Source: Maratus speciosus
Lineage: Eukaryota > Arthropoda > Arachnida > Araneae > Salticidae
Length of the DNA: 64,000 bases
Assembly: GCA_963932465.1 (NCBI GenBank)
Contig: OZ010792.1
Coordinates: 510,617,100-510,681,099 of the forward strand
Direction of reading: 5' to 3'
Shown piece after piece: positions 1 through 10,442 of this stretch (positions are counted from its first letter, which is position 1; the number at the start of each line of letters is the position of its first letter). Made by a program: the position numbers and the translations under genes. The notes beneath the pieces are model-generated. The model saw nothing but the letters and a program-made list of their open reading frames with translations, did no database searches and was not told the origin of the DNA.

Positions 1-637
1 ACATGAGTGCATGCTGAATGCAGGTAATTTTCTACGGGAGGGATTTCTGCGACTCCGGGGAAGAGCGTATTTTAGAGATCCGTAAGGGGAGGGGGAAGGG
101 AATTGCACATTTGTCATTAAAAAGCATAAAATCTTAAAACTTCCGAGGGGGTTCAATGTTTCGGGGGGGGGATGTCCCCACCGGACCATCCCCTAATTCA
201 GCACTAGGTTAAATCGTTATACTTTTGTGTAGAAGGTAGAAGCACAGTTATTCGGGTTACTAGTTTATTATGTTGTATTTTTCAAGTTCGTCCCTTCTAA
301 TCCCCCTCCCCCTTCCTCGCCAATCTTAATTTACAGGGCCATTCAAAATATGCATGCAATTTTTAAAATGCCAAATTCTCGTTCTATTTTATTATAAATC
401 TACATTTTGAAACCTTGACTAAAGATACATTTGAGTTCGATCCCTCCGACCGTTTGGGACTTACCTGTCGCCCGGGGTGCATAGTTATTGTTTCTTCCAA
501 ACCATCTCGTGTAACATATCGTTGAAAAGCTTTTATTTTCTGTCCCGACTTCCCCCTTCTAGTTACACGCTCTTGGCACTTTTTAGCTCACAGGCTATCA
601 AAGCCTGAGAGCTAATGTGCCCGCCGGTTCTGTATGG
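1..637. repeat. Dispersed repeat debris, no gene
   Basis: No coding region is visible. The last 70 bases or so (about 565-637) are the reverse complement of sequence near 21,225-21,300, inside the tandem array next to the polymerase gene, so this is a member of that dispersed family in opposite orientation. It stops at 637, where the foldback element inserted. The rest is AT-rich with C/G runs and I recognise nothing else in it. Confidence 0.6.
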
Positions 638-1416
638 GGCATTCCACGTCAAATCAGGCAGTAAAATATCAATATGTAACCCACCATCACAGATTTTAAT
701 GAAACTGCGTGTGTTTGTTCTTACTATTAAGATATGATCACCAGTAATTTTTTTTGCTCCTTGGTGAAATAGTTTCTGAGAAAAAAATTGTCAAATTTTT
801 GAAAAACTGCCGTCGGTTGGCATTCTTGATAGCTCAGTTTTCAAATGTAGCATGTCATATATATAATCATATTTCAATATCTACTCTACAAATCATCTTC
901 AAATAATTTATGCACAATATTTAGGGTACGCAGCTTATGGAAAAAATATATTGTTACGCTTATAACATTTTAAGTGTGTCTAAAAAAATATTTAAACTCT
1001 GAAGTCGTGAATTTTTTATGAAAAATAATGCATTAACAAAAAAAGCATTATCAACAAAAGGCGGTATTTTTATTAAATTTATTTTTTATGGGAGATATAC
1101 TTAAAGGTGTCCTTTACCTGATTCTGAAATAAAAATAGTGGGATTTTGGGTGTTTTTGATAGTATTTCCCATTTAAAAATATTTTGAGGTGCATTTCATA
1201 TCAAATCAAGCAGAGTCATTCCATGTCAGTTCCCCTAAGCCATTTAATCACTGTCACAAATTTCAATGAAATTGGGTTTGTTTATAGCTTATTTTAAGAC
1301 GTAATCACCTTTAATTTTCTTGATCCTAAGTAAAATATCTTTTAAGATAAAAAATATCAAAATTTTGAAAAACTGTTTTAAATTTTTTTAATGACAGTTC
1401 GATATTCAAAGACTGC

Positions 1417-1460
<44 letters not shown>

Positions 1461-4400
1461 ATTTCAATATAAAATAACTAAATAGGTTTCAAATAATGTA
1501 TATGTGACAAATAATGTAGGCTGATTATTATTTCTTGTTTTTTATCATGTTTAAACACTAAGAGTGTCTTTTATCTTATGAATTTTTAAAATCAAGAATT
1601 TTGTCAAAAATAATGTGTTAATCAAAAATTTATTATTAAATTTTAAAATTATTTTATTATTATTATTAAAATTTATTATTATTACGTAAAAATATCTTTT
1701 AAATGGTTATAAAATAAAAATAGTGAACATATGAGAAAAAAATAGCAAAATTTTGGAAAAATGCCACGAGTTGCCATTAATGATTGTTCAATTTTCAAAG
1801 GCCTCATTTTATATATAAAATCATATTTCAATAACTAATAAAGAAATCTTCTTCGAATAATTTAAGCAAGGTAAATAAAGTATGTAGATTATGAAAAAAA
1901 TATTGCTGTAATGTTAAAAAATATTTAAATGTGTCTAAAAAATTGTATAATCTTTGAAATCAAAAATATTTTACAAAAAATAATGAAATTATTAAAAAAA
2001 ACTTTATCAATCAGAGGCGGAGTTTCTATGGCTAATTTTTAAATTTTAAATTGTACATAATACTACATTATAACTGGATCTGAAATAAAAATAGTGGGAT
2101 TTTGGTTGGTTTTAGTAGTATTTAAATCATATTTAAAATTATCAATATTTTCAAATGTAAAACCTATCCAATGTATCATCACTGGAAATATTTTTATTTA
2201 TACATTTATTTTATTTTTCAAATTATCTTTTATGTTCGTTTCTTAAGGAAAAAATATACAATATTGTTTTTTAGTAAAACTTCTAGGGCGAAGAGCAATT
2301 ATCCCTTTCCAAAAAAGAGAAAAATCACTAGCTCCTCACCGCCCAATAGAAATTTTCAAAATGACAGTCCTAATCTTTAAACTCATATTTGGCTGTTAAT
2401 ATTGAAAATTTAGCATTGAGCTGCTAATATTTAAAAAATATACCGAATTTCACTCTTTTGAAGAAAATTTTGACGTATTGTGCTTTAAATATATGCAAAA
2501 AATGCATAATCCATTATATTTATATCTTTCAAATAACTATATCTAAAAAAATATTTAAAACTTAATGAGTTGCACTTTTGTAACTTTATTCAGTTTCTAA
2601 TGATATGTACCGTAATTTCGGGTGTATAGCCTGCAGATCAAACAATTCAGTTTGGACCCAGAAATTTTATTCAGTATTTGAAGACCAATATTTACTGTGA
2701 TCTAAAAAGTTACATTTTATTTTTAAAAATTTCTGGGTCGAAACACGATTGTTTGATCCGCGGGCTATACACCGGAAATTACGGTAATTTGATTTATTTC
2801 ATCACAATATTGCTGAAAGATGGATTTTCAACATATATATTTGTGTATATATATCCCTGTTCTCAAACAAATTATTTAAAAATTATTCATTTATGTTTAA
2901 TAAAGAATATATATATTGTTTATACACTTATAGAAAATACATATAGTAAATTTTATGATATTATGTCAATAATGTCTAAAAGTAAAGAACTTATCTAATA
3001 GTATGTAACGAAAAATTTAACATGTGGTGTAATGACAACAAAATTTTATAATTGTTTTACTTAATTTGGATGAATGAAAAAAGCTTACATGTTTATATTT
3101 TATTGAAGTACAGGTGAAAATGTCACAAAGACATTCCTACCTCAACAACCACTGAGTATGTCACATTCACACTACAGATGATTTTTTTTTCTTTTTGATC
3201 TTTCGGGTTTGATTTGAGATGGTAATGAATTAATTAGTTTTGTTAGAAGTGTCATTGCAGTCAGCATATTAGGCTCACTATTTTTTTTTATATAATTTGT
3301 TTTGATTGACTCGATGAACAACAATATTTAAAGGGACCATTTCATGACTTTTCAATTAAAAGCTGATTTATAAATTCATCATGTTGTTTAGTTATTATTA
3401 TCGTCTTAAGATAATAAGTTGATATTAAAATTTTTAAATGCAGTTTATTTATTATTTGAACAGTTGAAAGTATTTTTCAATAAGAGTGGGCTGTTGATTT
3501 TAAGTCGGCTGTTGAGCAATGTAGTGTTGGTAAAGGAACTGGTACTATTTAATTTAATTTTTATTGCTGTAAATAATATTTGTTATTTTGTTATTGTATG
3601 TATTATATTTAAGCAAGAGTAGAAATACACGATATCGTAGTCATTTTAGTACATCTTAGCATGAAAAGCTTCAATATTTATCATTAAACATTCACATTTT
3701 ATGAAAATTTTGTTAAAATTGCTCATATTTTCACTATTTTTATTTTATAACTATTGAAAAGATATTTTTACGTACAATTAAAAAAGTAATAATAGCCTGC
3801 CTTCGGTTAATAATAAATTTTTGATTAACACATTATTTTTCACAAAATTCTTGATTTTAAGAATTCACAAGATTAAACACACTCTTAGCATTTAAACATG
3901 ACAAACAACAATAAATAATAATCTGTCTACATTATTTGTCACATATACATTATTTGAAACTTATTTAGTGATTTTATATTGAAATGACTTTTTTTATGCA
4001 GTCTTTGAATATAGATCTGTCATTAAAAACATTTTTAAAAAAATTTCAAAATTTAGATATTTTTTTTATCTTAAAAAATATTTTACTTGTAATCACGTTT
4101 AATTTCCTTGATCCTGTCTTAAAATGAGCTATAAACATACCCAGTTTCATTGAAATTTGTGACAGTGAATTAAATGTCTTAGGCGAACTGACATGGAATG
4201 ACTCTGCTTGATTTGATTTGAAATACGCCTCAAAATATTTTTAAATATGAAATACTACTAAAAACACCCAAAATCCCACTACTTTTATTTCAGAATCAGG
4301 TAAAGGACACTTTTAAGTATATCCCCCACAAAAAATAAATTTAATAAAAATACCGCCTTTTGCTAATAATGCTATTTTAGTTAATGCATTATTTTTCATA

Positions 4401-4773
4401 AAAAAATCACGACTTCAAAGATTAAACATTTTTTTAGACACACTTAAAATGTTATATAAGCGTAACAGTATTTTTTTTCATAAAATACGTACCCTATATA
4501 TTATGCATAAATTATTTGAAGATGATTTGTGGAATAGATATTGAAATATGATCATATTTATATCATGCTACATTTGAAAATCGAGCAGTCAAGAATGCCA
4601 ACTGATGGCAGTTTTTCAAAATTTTGACAATTTTTTTCTCAGAAACTATTTGACCAAGGAGTAAAAAAAAATACTGGGAATCATATCTTAATAAAAGGAA
4701 CAAACACACGCAGTTTCATCAAAATCTGTGATGGTGGGTTACATGCCTGCCTGAACTGACATGGAATGATCCT
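638..4773. mobile_element. Foldback element with ~1.1 kb inverted arms
   Basis: The left arm (about 638-1,735) and right arm (about 3,700-4,773) are diverged reverse complements; the arm tips read gcattccacgtcaa and its counterpart near 4,755-4,772. A 5-bp duplication TATGG flanks the element (633-637 and 774-778 after 4,000). Each arm is made of direct subunits of roughly 500-570 bp starting near 640, 1,215 and 1,740. The loop of about 2 kb holds AT-rich DNA, a 53-base A run lies in the left arm near 1,405-1,457, and no transposase is visible, so it must be mobilised by another element's enzyme. Family unknown. Confidence 0.75.
2608..2786. mobile_element. Small MITE (~180 bp, ~60-bp inverted repeats)
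   Basis: The two ends are near-perfect inverted repeats: taccgtaatttc at the left and gaaattacggta at the right, with complementarity running inward about 60 bases to the aaatttctgggtc motif. It sits in the loop of the foldback element and is therefore nested. It has no coding capacity. Confidence 0.7.
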
Positions 4774-5374
4774 TATGGATATGAAAAACGAGAAAAATGA
4801 AAAACTGAAGAAATGAAAAATTGAAGAAAAGAAAAAAAAGAAAATTGAAGAAAAGAGAAAAAAAATGAAGATCAAGATAAAAAAAAAAGTGGGGCGCCAC
4901 ATAATAAGAAGATGTGGCGGGAGGTGGTGGGACCCCATAAACAATAATATATATATATATTTTTAAACATATATTTCATTTCCAGTTTCCTTCTATTCGA
5001 AGTCAAAAAGAAGAAGACTGTTTCCAAAAATAAAAGAATATATTCAATTTCATTAGCTAAGAAATTTTATAATAGTATTCATAAAATTAATTTTTCTACT
5101 GTAAAACTTTCTAAGATAGCTTGTTTACAATTTTCAAGGTTAAAATTTCAGTTACAAAACATGTTTTTGAGGTTAGACCATGACGTCACAAGAAGCAGGT
5201 GATGTTTTTCATTCGAAACCGTGAGAAAGAATTTTTTTTCAGTTTGTGTCAACACCAGGTGCAGGAAACGTGAACTAAAAATTGGTTCGACTATGACGTC
5301 AGAGAAGGTTTGTGTGAACACAAACTCACTGGATTTTGTTGTGAAAAGCCGCATCTATTTTCTCTCTTGGAAAA
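4774..5374 (+). promoter_or_regulatory. Upstream region of PC4-like gene with two CRE sites
   Basis: About 4,786-4,900 is a purine-rich run of gaaaaa/tgaagaa repeats with no credible gene. Two perfect palindromic CREB/ATF sites, TGACGTCA, lie at 5,181-5,188 and 5,294-5,301, 113 bp apart and within 200 bp of the start codon at 5,375. Their position suggests that host bZIP factors could drive this gene. No clear TATA box is seen. The Polinton side of the left inversion junction probably lies at the left of this stretch, next to the foldback insertion. Confidence 0.5.
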
Positions 5375-6394
5375 ATGAAACGATCTAATGGTTCTTCTCA
5401 GAATGGTTGCGAGAAAAAGTGTAAAAATGAATGTGATTTAGAAGAAGTTTTTGAAAATTTGGATAATGTGTTTCAAGACATGGATTTCAACAAACTAATT
5501 ATGGACTTATCTGATGAATCCACCTCTTCGATTGCTGTTGAGACTTCGTCTGTGCCAATCGTTGATGCAATTGCATCAGTGTCATTATCTAATGGAAATG
5601 AGAAAACAATACCTCACTCTCAATCTGTGGACATGAATGATGGCTATTCGAATAAACGAATCTGTTTAAAAGAACTTGGGAATGGTATATATTTAACTTG
5701 TGATCTGTTCAAAGGTTCTGTGATAATTCACATAAGAAAATTTCTTCGATCTTCTGAAACTCAACCGCTAAGTGCAACAAAAATTGGTGTTTCTATGAAT
5801 TTAAAATCATGGTATCGATTCGTGCAGAAAATATCAGACTTTAACTTGACGTACACTTCATCCTCTTTCATTGCAAACAACTCCATCCTCGTATTATCTA
5901 AAGATGGTATTGCTGAAATTAGCAGCATTCAGAAAGGCTGTTACATCCAATTAGATGAATTTCAACTTGAAAATTTAAAGTGCCATCTGAATTCCTTTAA
6001 TGAAAGTGTATTGACATTTCTCTATGAAAACTATTTACCAACCTTAATTAGTCATAAACTTTCACCTACAGAAACATGTGATGAAGATTTTTCTGTGTTG
6101 GAATTACGTGTAGTAGCACCGATAGAACAAGAATTATGCCAGGCCTTTAAATCAGAGTATCTGTGCAGCGGTTGTATTTATAATTCCCCAAGCCAATTTA
6201 GACACGCTTGTATAACAAGCAGAAACTTAGAAAAGTTTGCAAACTTAGGTGAATTATCTCTATTATCAGTAAAGATTGAAAATGTAGCTGATCTATTTGT
6301 ACGACAAACACAAACTGTTTCACGATATTTCCTAGAAAATTTAAGTTTCAATGTGTTAACGGGTGTTCTGTTCAAAACACCTGATGATTTGTAA
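5375..6394 (+). CDS. PC4-like ssDNA-binding domain protein of the Polinton
   Basis: This intact 339-residue protein has an acidic, Ser-rich N-terminus (residues 1-90) followed at about 95-156 by a segment resembling the transcriptional coactivator PC4/p15 fold: a Gly/aromatic strand, the DLFKGSVIIHIRKF strand pair, then a Gly-x-Ser-Met-Asn-Leu...Trp helix. PC4 proteins bind single-stranded DNA and act in transcription and replication. The C-terminal half is unlike PC4. It carries a Cys264-x2-Cys267...His277-x-Cys279 cluster around an SPSQFRHAC motif that could bind zinc. It is the only plus-strand gene in this half of the element and converges on the capsid operon. An AATAAA at 6,406-6,411 lies 12 bases after the stop. 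The PC4 assignment is by pattern only. A role in element replication or late transcription is inference. Confidence 0.6.
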   Translation: MKRSNGSSQNGCEKKCKNECDLEEVFENLDNVFQDMDFNKLIMDLSDESTSSIAVETSSVPIVDAIASVSLSNGNEKTIPHSQSVDMNDGYSNKRICLKELGNGIYLTCDLFKGSVIIHIRKFLRSSETQPLSATKIGVSMNLKSWYRFVQKISDFNLTYTSSSFIANNSILVLSKDGIAEISSIQKGCYIQLDEFQLENLKCHLNSFNESVLTFLYENYLPTLISHKLSPTETCDEDFSVLELRVVAPIEQELCQAFKSEYLCSGCIYNSPSQFRHACITSRNLEKFANLGELSLLSVKIENVADLFVRQTQTVSRYFLENLSFNVLTGVLFKTPDDL

Positions 6395-6973
6395 ATTTTG
6401 GAAAAAATAAACTGGTGTATCTCAAATGGTGTAATTAATGTGTCAAAATAATTTATATTTTTTCTTTCAGAAAAAAGAAAAAAAATCTTTTTTCAGGAGA
6501 CATCAACTTTGTCGATGAAATACAAATCTTTGAACAGATTTTAGAATATAAAAAAATATTTTCAAAGATTTAGTCATACATTTCCAAAAAGATGAGTTAA
6601 AAAAAAAATCAAAGTGAAAAAATCTTTGAACAAATTTGAATACATTTTTTTTCAAAGATTAAGTTATACTTATATCAACGTGAAAAAAAAAATCAAAGTG
6701 AAAAAAAAAAATTTTTTTTTCAAAGTGAAAAAAAAAATTTCAAAGTGAAAAAAAAAAAAATTCAAAGTGAAAAAAAAAAAAATTCAAAGTGAAAAAAAAA
6801 AAATTCAAAGTGAACGAAAAAAAAATTGATTAAAAATTATTGAGTGAAAAAGTTAAGTGAAAAAAAAAAAAGTTTAGTTTAAAATTACAAGATGGAAAAT
6901 AAATGTTTCTTTTACGTATAAGAAATTGTGAGTTTAAGAAAGAAACATGACACATCAAATTAATGAAAAGTAT
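6395..6973. repeat. Convergent intergenic region with tcaaagtgaaaa minisatellite
   Basis: This lies between the 3' ends of the PC4-like gene and the minus-strand gene cluster. From about 6,600 to 6,870 it consists of imperfect copies of a roughly 18-22-base unit, tcaaagtgaaaaaaaaa. Both genes have polyadenylation-type signals at its borders (AATAAA at 6,406; the complement of AATAAA near 6,974). No gene is visible. Confidence 0.7.
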
Positions 6974-7342
6974 TTATTTATATAACTTCTGCCAACGAAT
7001 TACAGGAGATTTCAAAGCAGTCATTTTAACTTTACCAATCGGTTTAACATTTTTTATAGGTGAATGCACATCATCTTTCATAGTTAAATATTTATTCTTG
7101 AAAAAAAGTTTAGGTGTGTTTGTAGAATTCAGTGCTTTTAAAAATTCATCTCTTCCGAATAAATGTTTATATGATTTTCTCTGAGTCAGTATTAGACTGA
7201 TCAAATCAGTTAGATTAGACTTGGGAATTAATTGGTCTTTATAAATAATCTCACCCCGATCATTCCAGCGTAAAATATCTGGATACGTTTTCAAATATTG
7301 TAAGAGTTGTTCAGCTTGTGTTTGAACACCAATTGGGATCAT
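6974..7342 (-). CDS. Small Polinton protein, unknown function
   Basis: An intact 122-residue basic protein. It starts MIPIGVQTQAEQLL and contains a Trp-Asn-Asp-x-Gly-Glu-Ile-x-Tyr motif, then SNLTDLISLI, and a basic C-terminus ending WQKLYK. It starts three bases after the stop of the upstream ORF, consistent with a shared transcript or with the two having once been a single protein. There is no signal peptide or membrane segment. I cannot assign a family. Its place at the distal end of the capsid cluster suggests a virion or assembly role, but that is inference. Confidence 0.6.
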   Translation of the reverse strand: MIPIGVQTQAEQLLQYLKTYPDILRWNDRGEIIYKDQLIPKSNLTDLISLILTQRKSYKHLFGRDEFLKALNSTNTPKLFFKNKYLTMKDDVHSPIKNVKPIGKVKMTALKSPVIRWQKLYK

Positions 7343-7345
7343 TTT

Positions 7346-7633
7346 TTAAATGTTGTCTTCAGAGTTTGTCGAGTTTTCAAGAGTTCCATCTTCAACCGGT
7401 TTTGAAGTTTCATCCTTTTCCGTAGCATCAATTTTTAATGGTGGATTAAAATCTTGTAAATTCATTTTTCTTTTTAACAAGTCGTAATACAATTGAAGTT
7501 TTTCAAAATCTTGCAAATCGCTGTTCAAAACTTTCTGCATTTCTTTATCAAACTCGCTTAGTTGCTTTTTAGAGGGTGTATGCTTGGAAAAATCACTTTC
7601 AGGGACTAACACAAATTTCTTGCTAAATTCCAT
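7346..7633 (-). CDS. Small acidic Polinton protein, unknown function
   Basis: An intact 95-residue ORF. The first 60 residues look helical (KQLSEFDKEMQKVL; FEKLQLYYDLLKRKM) and the tail is acidic and Thr/Ser-rich. Its start overlaps the end of the upstream basic-protein ORF by 11 bases, and the next ORF follows at once. Together with that 122-residue protein it forms a pair that looks co-inherited. No recognised domain. The coiled-coil-like composition suggests a protein-protein interaction role, which is inference. Confidence 0.55.
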   Translation of the reverse strand: MEFSKKFVLVPESDFSKHTPSKKQLSEFDKEMQKVLNSDLQDFEKLQLYYDLLKRKMNLQDFNPPLKIDATEKDETSKPVEDGTLENSTNSEDNI

Positions 7634-7949
7634 GGATAAGCGATGACAATGCGGTAACAGCAGCTGGTATTAAAATGTTTAAAAAACCACCTTTTTGAAT
7701 AATTAAGCGTTTTTTCTGATAAAGGCTGCCTTTTTTAGAAGCTAATTTTCTTAGAAGATACTTGTGTCTTCCTAGCTGGTTTTTCTGATAATGTGAAATC
7801 GGTATGTTTCCCTTTAACACGTTTAAAGAACACTCACAGATGGTCTTAACCACTTTTGAAAGTAACTTTTTTAGTAACTGCTTACGCAACGCTTTCGGGC
7901 ATGAATGAATTAGCTGTAAATCCTTGACCTGTTTACGGGTCGGCGACAT
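7623..7949 (-). CDS. Small basic protein with hydrophobic C-terminus (core/lytic-like)
   Basis: About 108 residues from the ATG at 7,949; the frame stays open upstream to 7,982, but with no ATG. It is Lys/Arg-rich (KALRKQLLKKLLSKVV), carries a distinctive ICECSLNVLKGNIP segment, and ends in a hydrophobic helix after QKGGFLNILIPAAV. A small, very basic protein with a glycine-preceded hydrophobic tail, sitting beside the ATPase and protease genes, recalls adenovirus-type core or membrane-active peptides released by the protease. I cannot show homology. It lies immediately after the ATPase stop and overlaps the next ORF. Confidence 0.55.
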   Translation of the reverse strand: MSPTRKQVKDLQLIHSCPKALRKQLLKKLLSKVVKTICECSLNVLKGNIPISHYQKNQLGRHKYLLRKLASKKGSLYQKKRLIIQKGGFLNILIPAAVTALSSLIHGI

Positions 7950-7982
7950 TTTATGAAATGATGAGTCGTCTGTTTTTCTCAA

Positions 7983-8595
7983 TTATTTATATTTCAGTTG
8001 ATAGTAATATTGATTTTGGCACGGTAAGATTTGTGTTCGTAATCGAAGTTCTTCAGCTGTTTCATTTCTCAAATCAATTAATAAGTAGGTGAAAGGGTTT
8101 CGAGTAGCATCTAAGAAAAATTTATAATTTCGTGCAACATAATTGTCTTCCTAAACATGTGATTTGACTTAAATCACGTCTGTTTTTAAATAGAAAAAGA
8201 TAGTCTGCATTCAATCGAACATCTTTCGTTCCACTATGAAAAAAATTTTGTGTTATAAAAATAACACTTAAATCCTGATGATGGCTCCCCCTGGTAAATA
8301 AGTTTGTAAGTCGACGGTCACCACTAATTTCAGACATAAGATCGTCAAAAATAAACAATGTATTGACGCCTAAATATTCTTCATAATTAGTTGGGAAACC
8401 TTCAATGAATGTGACATCAGGTATTTCATTGTATAACTTTTGGTTGATACCGTAAAACCAAACAATTTTATCAGGTGTAGGTCTCATCGTATACGCTTTA
8501 AACTGGATAAAATCTTTTAGAAAAAAAGACTTTCCACTTTTAGATGGGCCTGCTAAAATAGCTGTGAAGGGGTGTTGAAGGCTCGGAAAATCCAT
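7983..8595 (-). pseudogene. FtsK/HerA-type genome-packaging ATPase, frameshifted
   Basis: The likely start is the ATG at 8,595 (MDFPSLQHPF), seven codons inside a longer open frame. Walker A is GPSKSGKS at about residues 16-23 of this start, and Walker B is LFIFDD near residues 80-85. This is the A32-like packaging ATPase that pumps DNA into the capsid. The frame breaks near 8,135-8,160, after CLGRQ. The C-terminal portion, including a conserved-looking FFLDATRNPF segment, continues in another frame to a stop at 7,983-7,985. Sequencing error or real decay cannot be separated here, but neighbouring genes also carry lesions. Confidence 0.8.
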
Positions 8596-8642
8596 GATGA
8601 ATAAAAACAGACACAAAAGATATGCTATTTTATAAGAAAATT

Positions 8643-9125
8643 TTATTGATAAAAATTCACATATACATAAAACCGTTTGGCAACAAAATTATACACTCTT
8701 TGATCGTTACATAAATTTTCAGATACAAATTGGGACAGAAACGTTTTCAGAGATTCACCTCTGCATCTACAGATGAGGAAAAAAATTGTATATTGTCCAC
8801 AAACAGCTGTAATATTTGTTTGTAGCGTCAATGGGTTAAAAATCACTCGAGAGAATTCTGAAGTAAAGTCTGAAATAGGTCCTTGATAAAAGTCTGGAGT
8901 GTTTCCATAAGAATCAAAGAATTCTACTCTTTTGGGTGAAGCTATGTAGAAAGCAAGCCAATGACTACCTGGTTGATCTGAGGAATCTACGTTGCATACA
9001 AAACAGCAAGGATATTGCGTAATCTTATTAGGAAGCATGTCACTGGGAAACACATCTAAAAAATATTTCTTGGTGTGTTTGTTATGAGATTAAATGTCTT
9101 TAATCTGTTGAGAGTTCATTCTCAT
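8643..9125 (-). pseudogene. Adenain-like cysteine protease with early nonsense codon
   Basis: This is the virion-maturation protease of the adenain/Ulp1 fold, which cleaves capsid precursors. It shows the catalytic His in GSHWLAF, the acidic residue in EFFDSYG and the nucleophile Cys in AVCGQYTIFFL, in the expected order and spacing. The start codon at 9,125 follows the capsid-gene stop with no gap (TAAATG). An in-frame TAA at 9,090-9,092 interrupts codon 12. The remaining open frame contains the whole catalytic core but has only an internal ATG at 9,038. All catalytic residues survive, so the lesion looks recent. Confidence 0.8.
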
Positions 9126-10442
9126 TTAGTTTGGAAAGTCACACAACACATGCCTTGACTCGGAAATTTCAATAATGTTTTCAAATTCTGCATAGATTAG
9201 AACAGAAATAGTTGATGAAAGTGCAGAAGAAAATTTAATTTCAACTCTCAAATTTCCTTGATGTTGTAAATTTAGGTGTGGACCATCACATAAATCTGGA
9301 CTTAAATCAAATGCGTATAAGGTGTGTCCTTTAGCATAGCCTTCTCGAGATAGATAATTTCCGTTATCTCGATTAAATCCTGGAAACAATCGATGGTAAG
9401 CTGCTATGTAATTTCCTTCGCTAAAATTCAATTCTAAAGGTTTGGATGGTATTGGTTGTCCGTCAATGTAAATACTTAAAAAGTTGACGTTGTGATGATT
9501 AAAGAAAAATGGATTAAGATTATACTGTCCATTAATAGCTGAATTTTCTAATAATCCTATAATTACACGTTTAGGCATAGATCCTAAGAATACGTTATCT
9601 TGCATAAAAGACCAGCTTCCACTAGATATTGAGTATGTTTTACATAAAACTCGATCGATAGGATATTTAGCGTTAGTTTTCTCTAACGCTTTGGCATGTC
9701 CGATAGAAACACCCGGATTGACTTTTACCTTTCGAATAAACAAAGAGGCGTGTTATAACACCACTTTATAATCAGGTGTTTTATCTCCGTCTTTATCTGC
9801 CATCAAACAAAAATTGGGTTTGCTGCGTGTCATTTTAATTTTCAAATCCACCATATTCAGTAAAATTAGATTTTGTTGGAAAATATCACAATGCAAAGGC
9901 CCTATCATGTCCAAAACTTTACTTTTTGAAGTTAATTCATATCTTTTATGAAGTCCAGGGTTTGTGGTAAGCGTAGGGTTAACTTCATCCAAACATTCAT
10001 CTTTGAAAAAACATTCGCAGGAAAGTAAACTTTTCTTAGCATCTTCACCATAATTCAGCAAAGTCTCAATGTAGGCACGGTACGGGTAAGTGTTACTAGA
10101 GGAGGAAATCACTCTTTCGTTCAAACTCACATCTACTTGAGAAAACAATGCTTGTAAAAATAAATTAACAGGTGCTACGGGTGCCTTGTCGGGTATAGGT
10201 GTTCCATCAGCATTGGTCAACTTCACTTTCACGTAAAGGTAAGATGCTGATAAATCGATATACTCTTCACTGTTACCTGCAATGTTAAACTCGACGGGGC
10301 CACTCTCAGATATAGTAGCTAGCGGGTGATATTCTACAAAGTGTCCTTTTTCTATAGCAGTTTGTGTGGGTGAAATCATAAACAAGTCTAGTTCAGATTT
10401 GACGCAGGGTGGAGAATCTTTATGAATAAGACCAGAAATCAT
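9126..10442 (-). pseudogene. Major capsid protein (double jelly roll), one nonsense codon
   Basis: A 438-residue reading frame starts at 10,442 and is interrupted once by TAA at 9,753-9,755 (codon 230). Both sides are in the same frame, so this is one gene and not two. The N-terminal half starts MISGLIHKDSPPCVKSELDLF and includes the EKGHFVEYHPLATI segment. The C-terminal half includes VIIGLLENSAINGQYNLNPFFF and ends in strand-rich sequence. Length, content and position between pVI-like and protease genes match the hexon-like major capsid protein of Polintons/adintoviruses. The start codon overlaps the upstream stop as TAATG. Confidence 0.8.

Noticed and set aside
2678..2998. 106-residue ORF in the foldback loop
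   Set aside because: It spans half of the MITE hairpin and AT-rich DNA; Ile/Tyr-rich composition without domain features.
4681..4944. 87-residue minus-strand ORF, very hydrophobic
   Set aside because: It is the complement of a purine-rich low-complexity run plus the foldback tip; no conserved content.
9126..10442. Two separate capsid genes
   Set aside because: Both frames are in register, separated by a single TAA, and the second has no ATG at its start; together they have the usual major capsid length.
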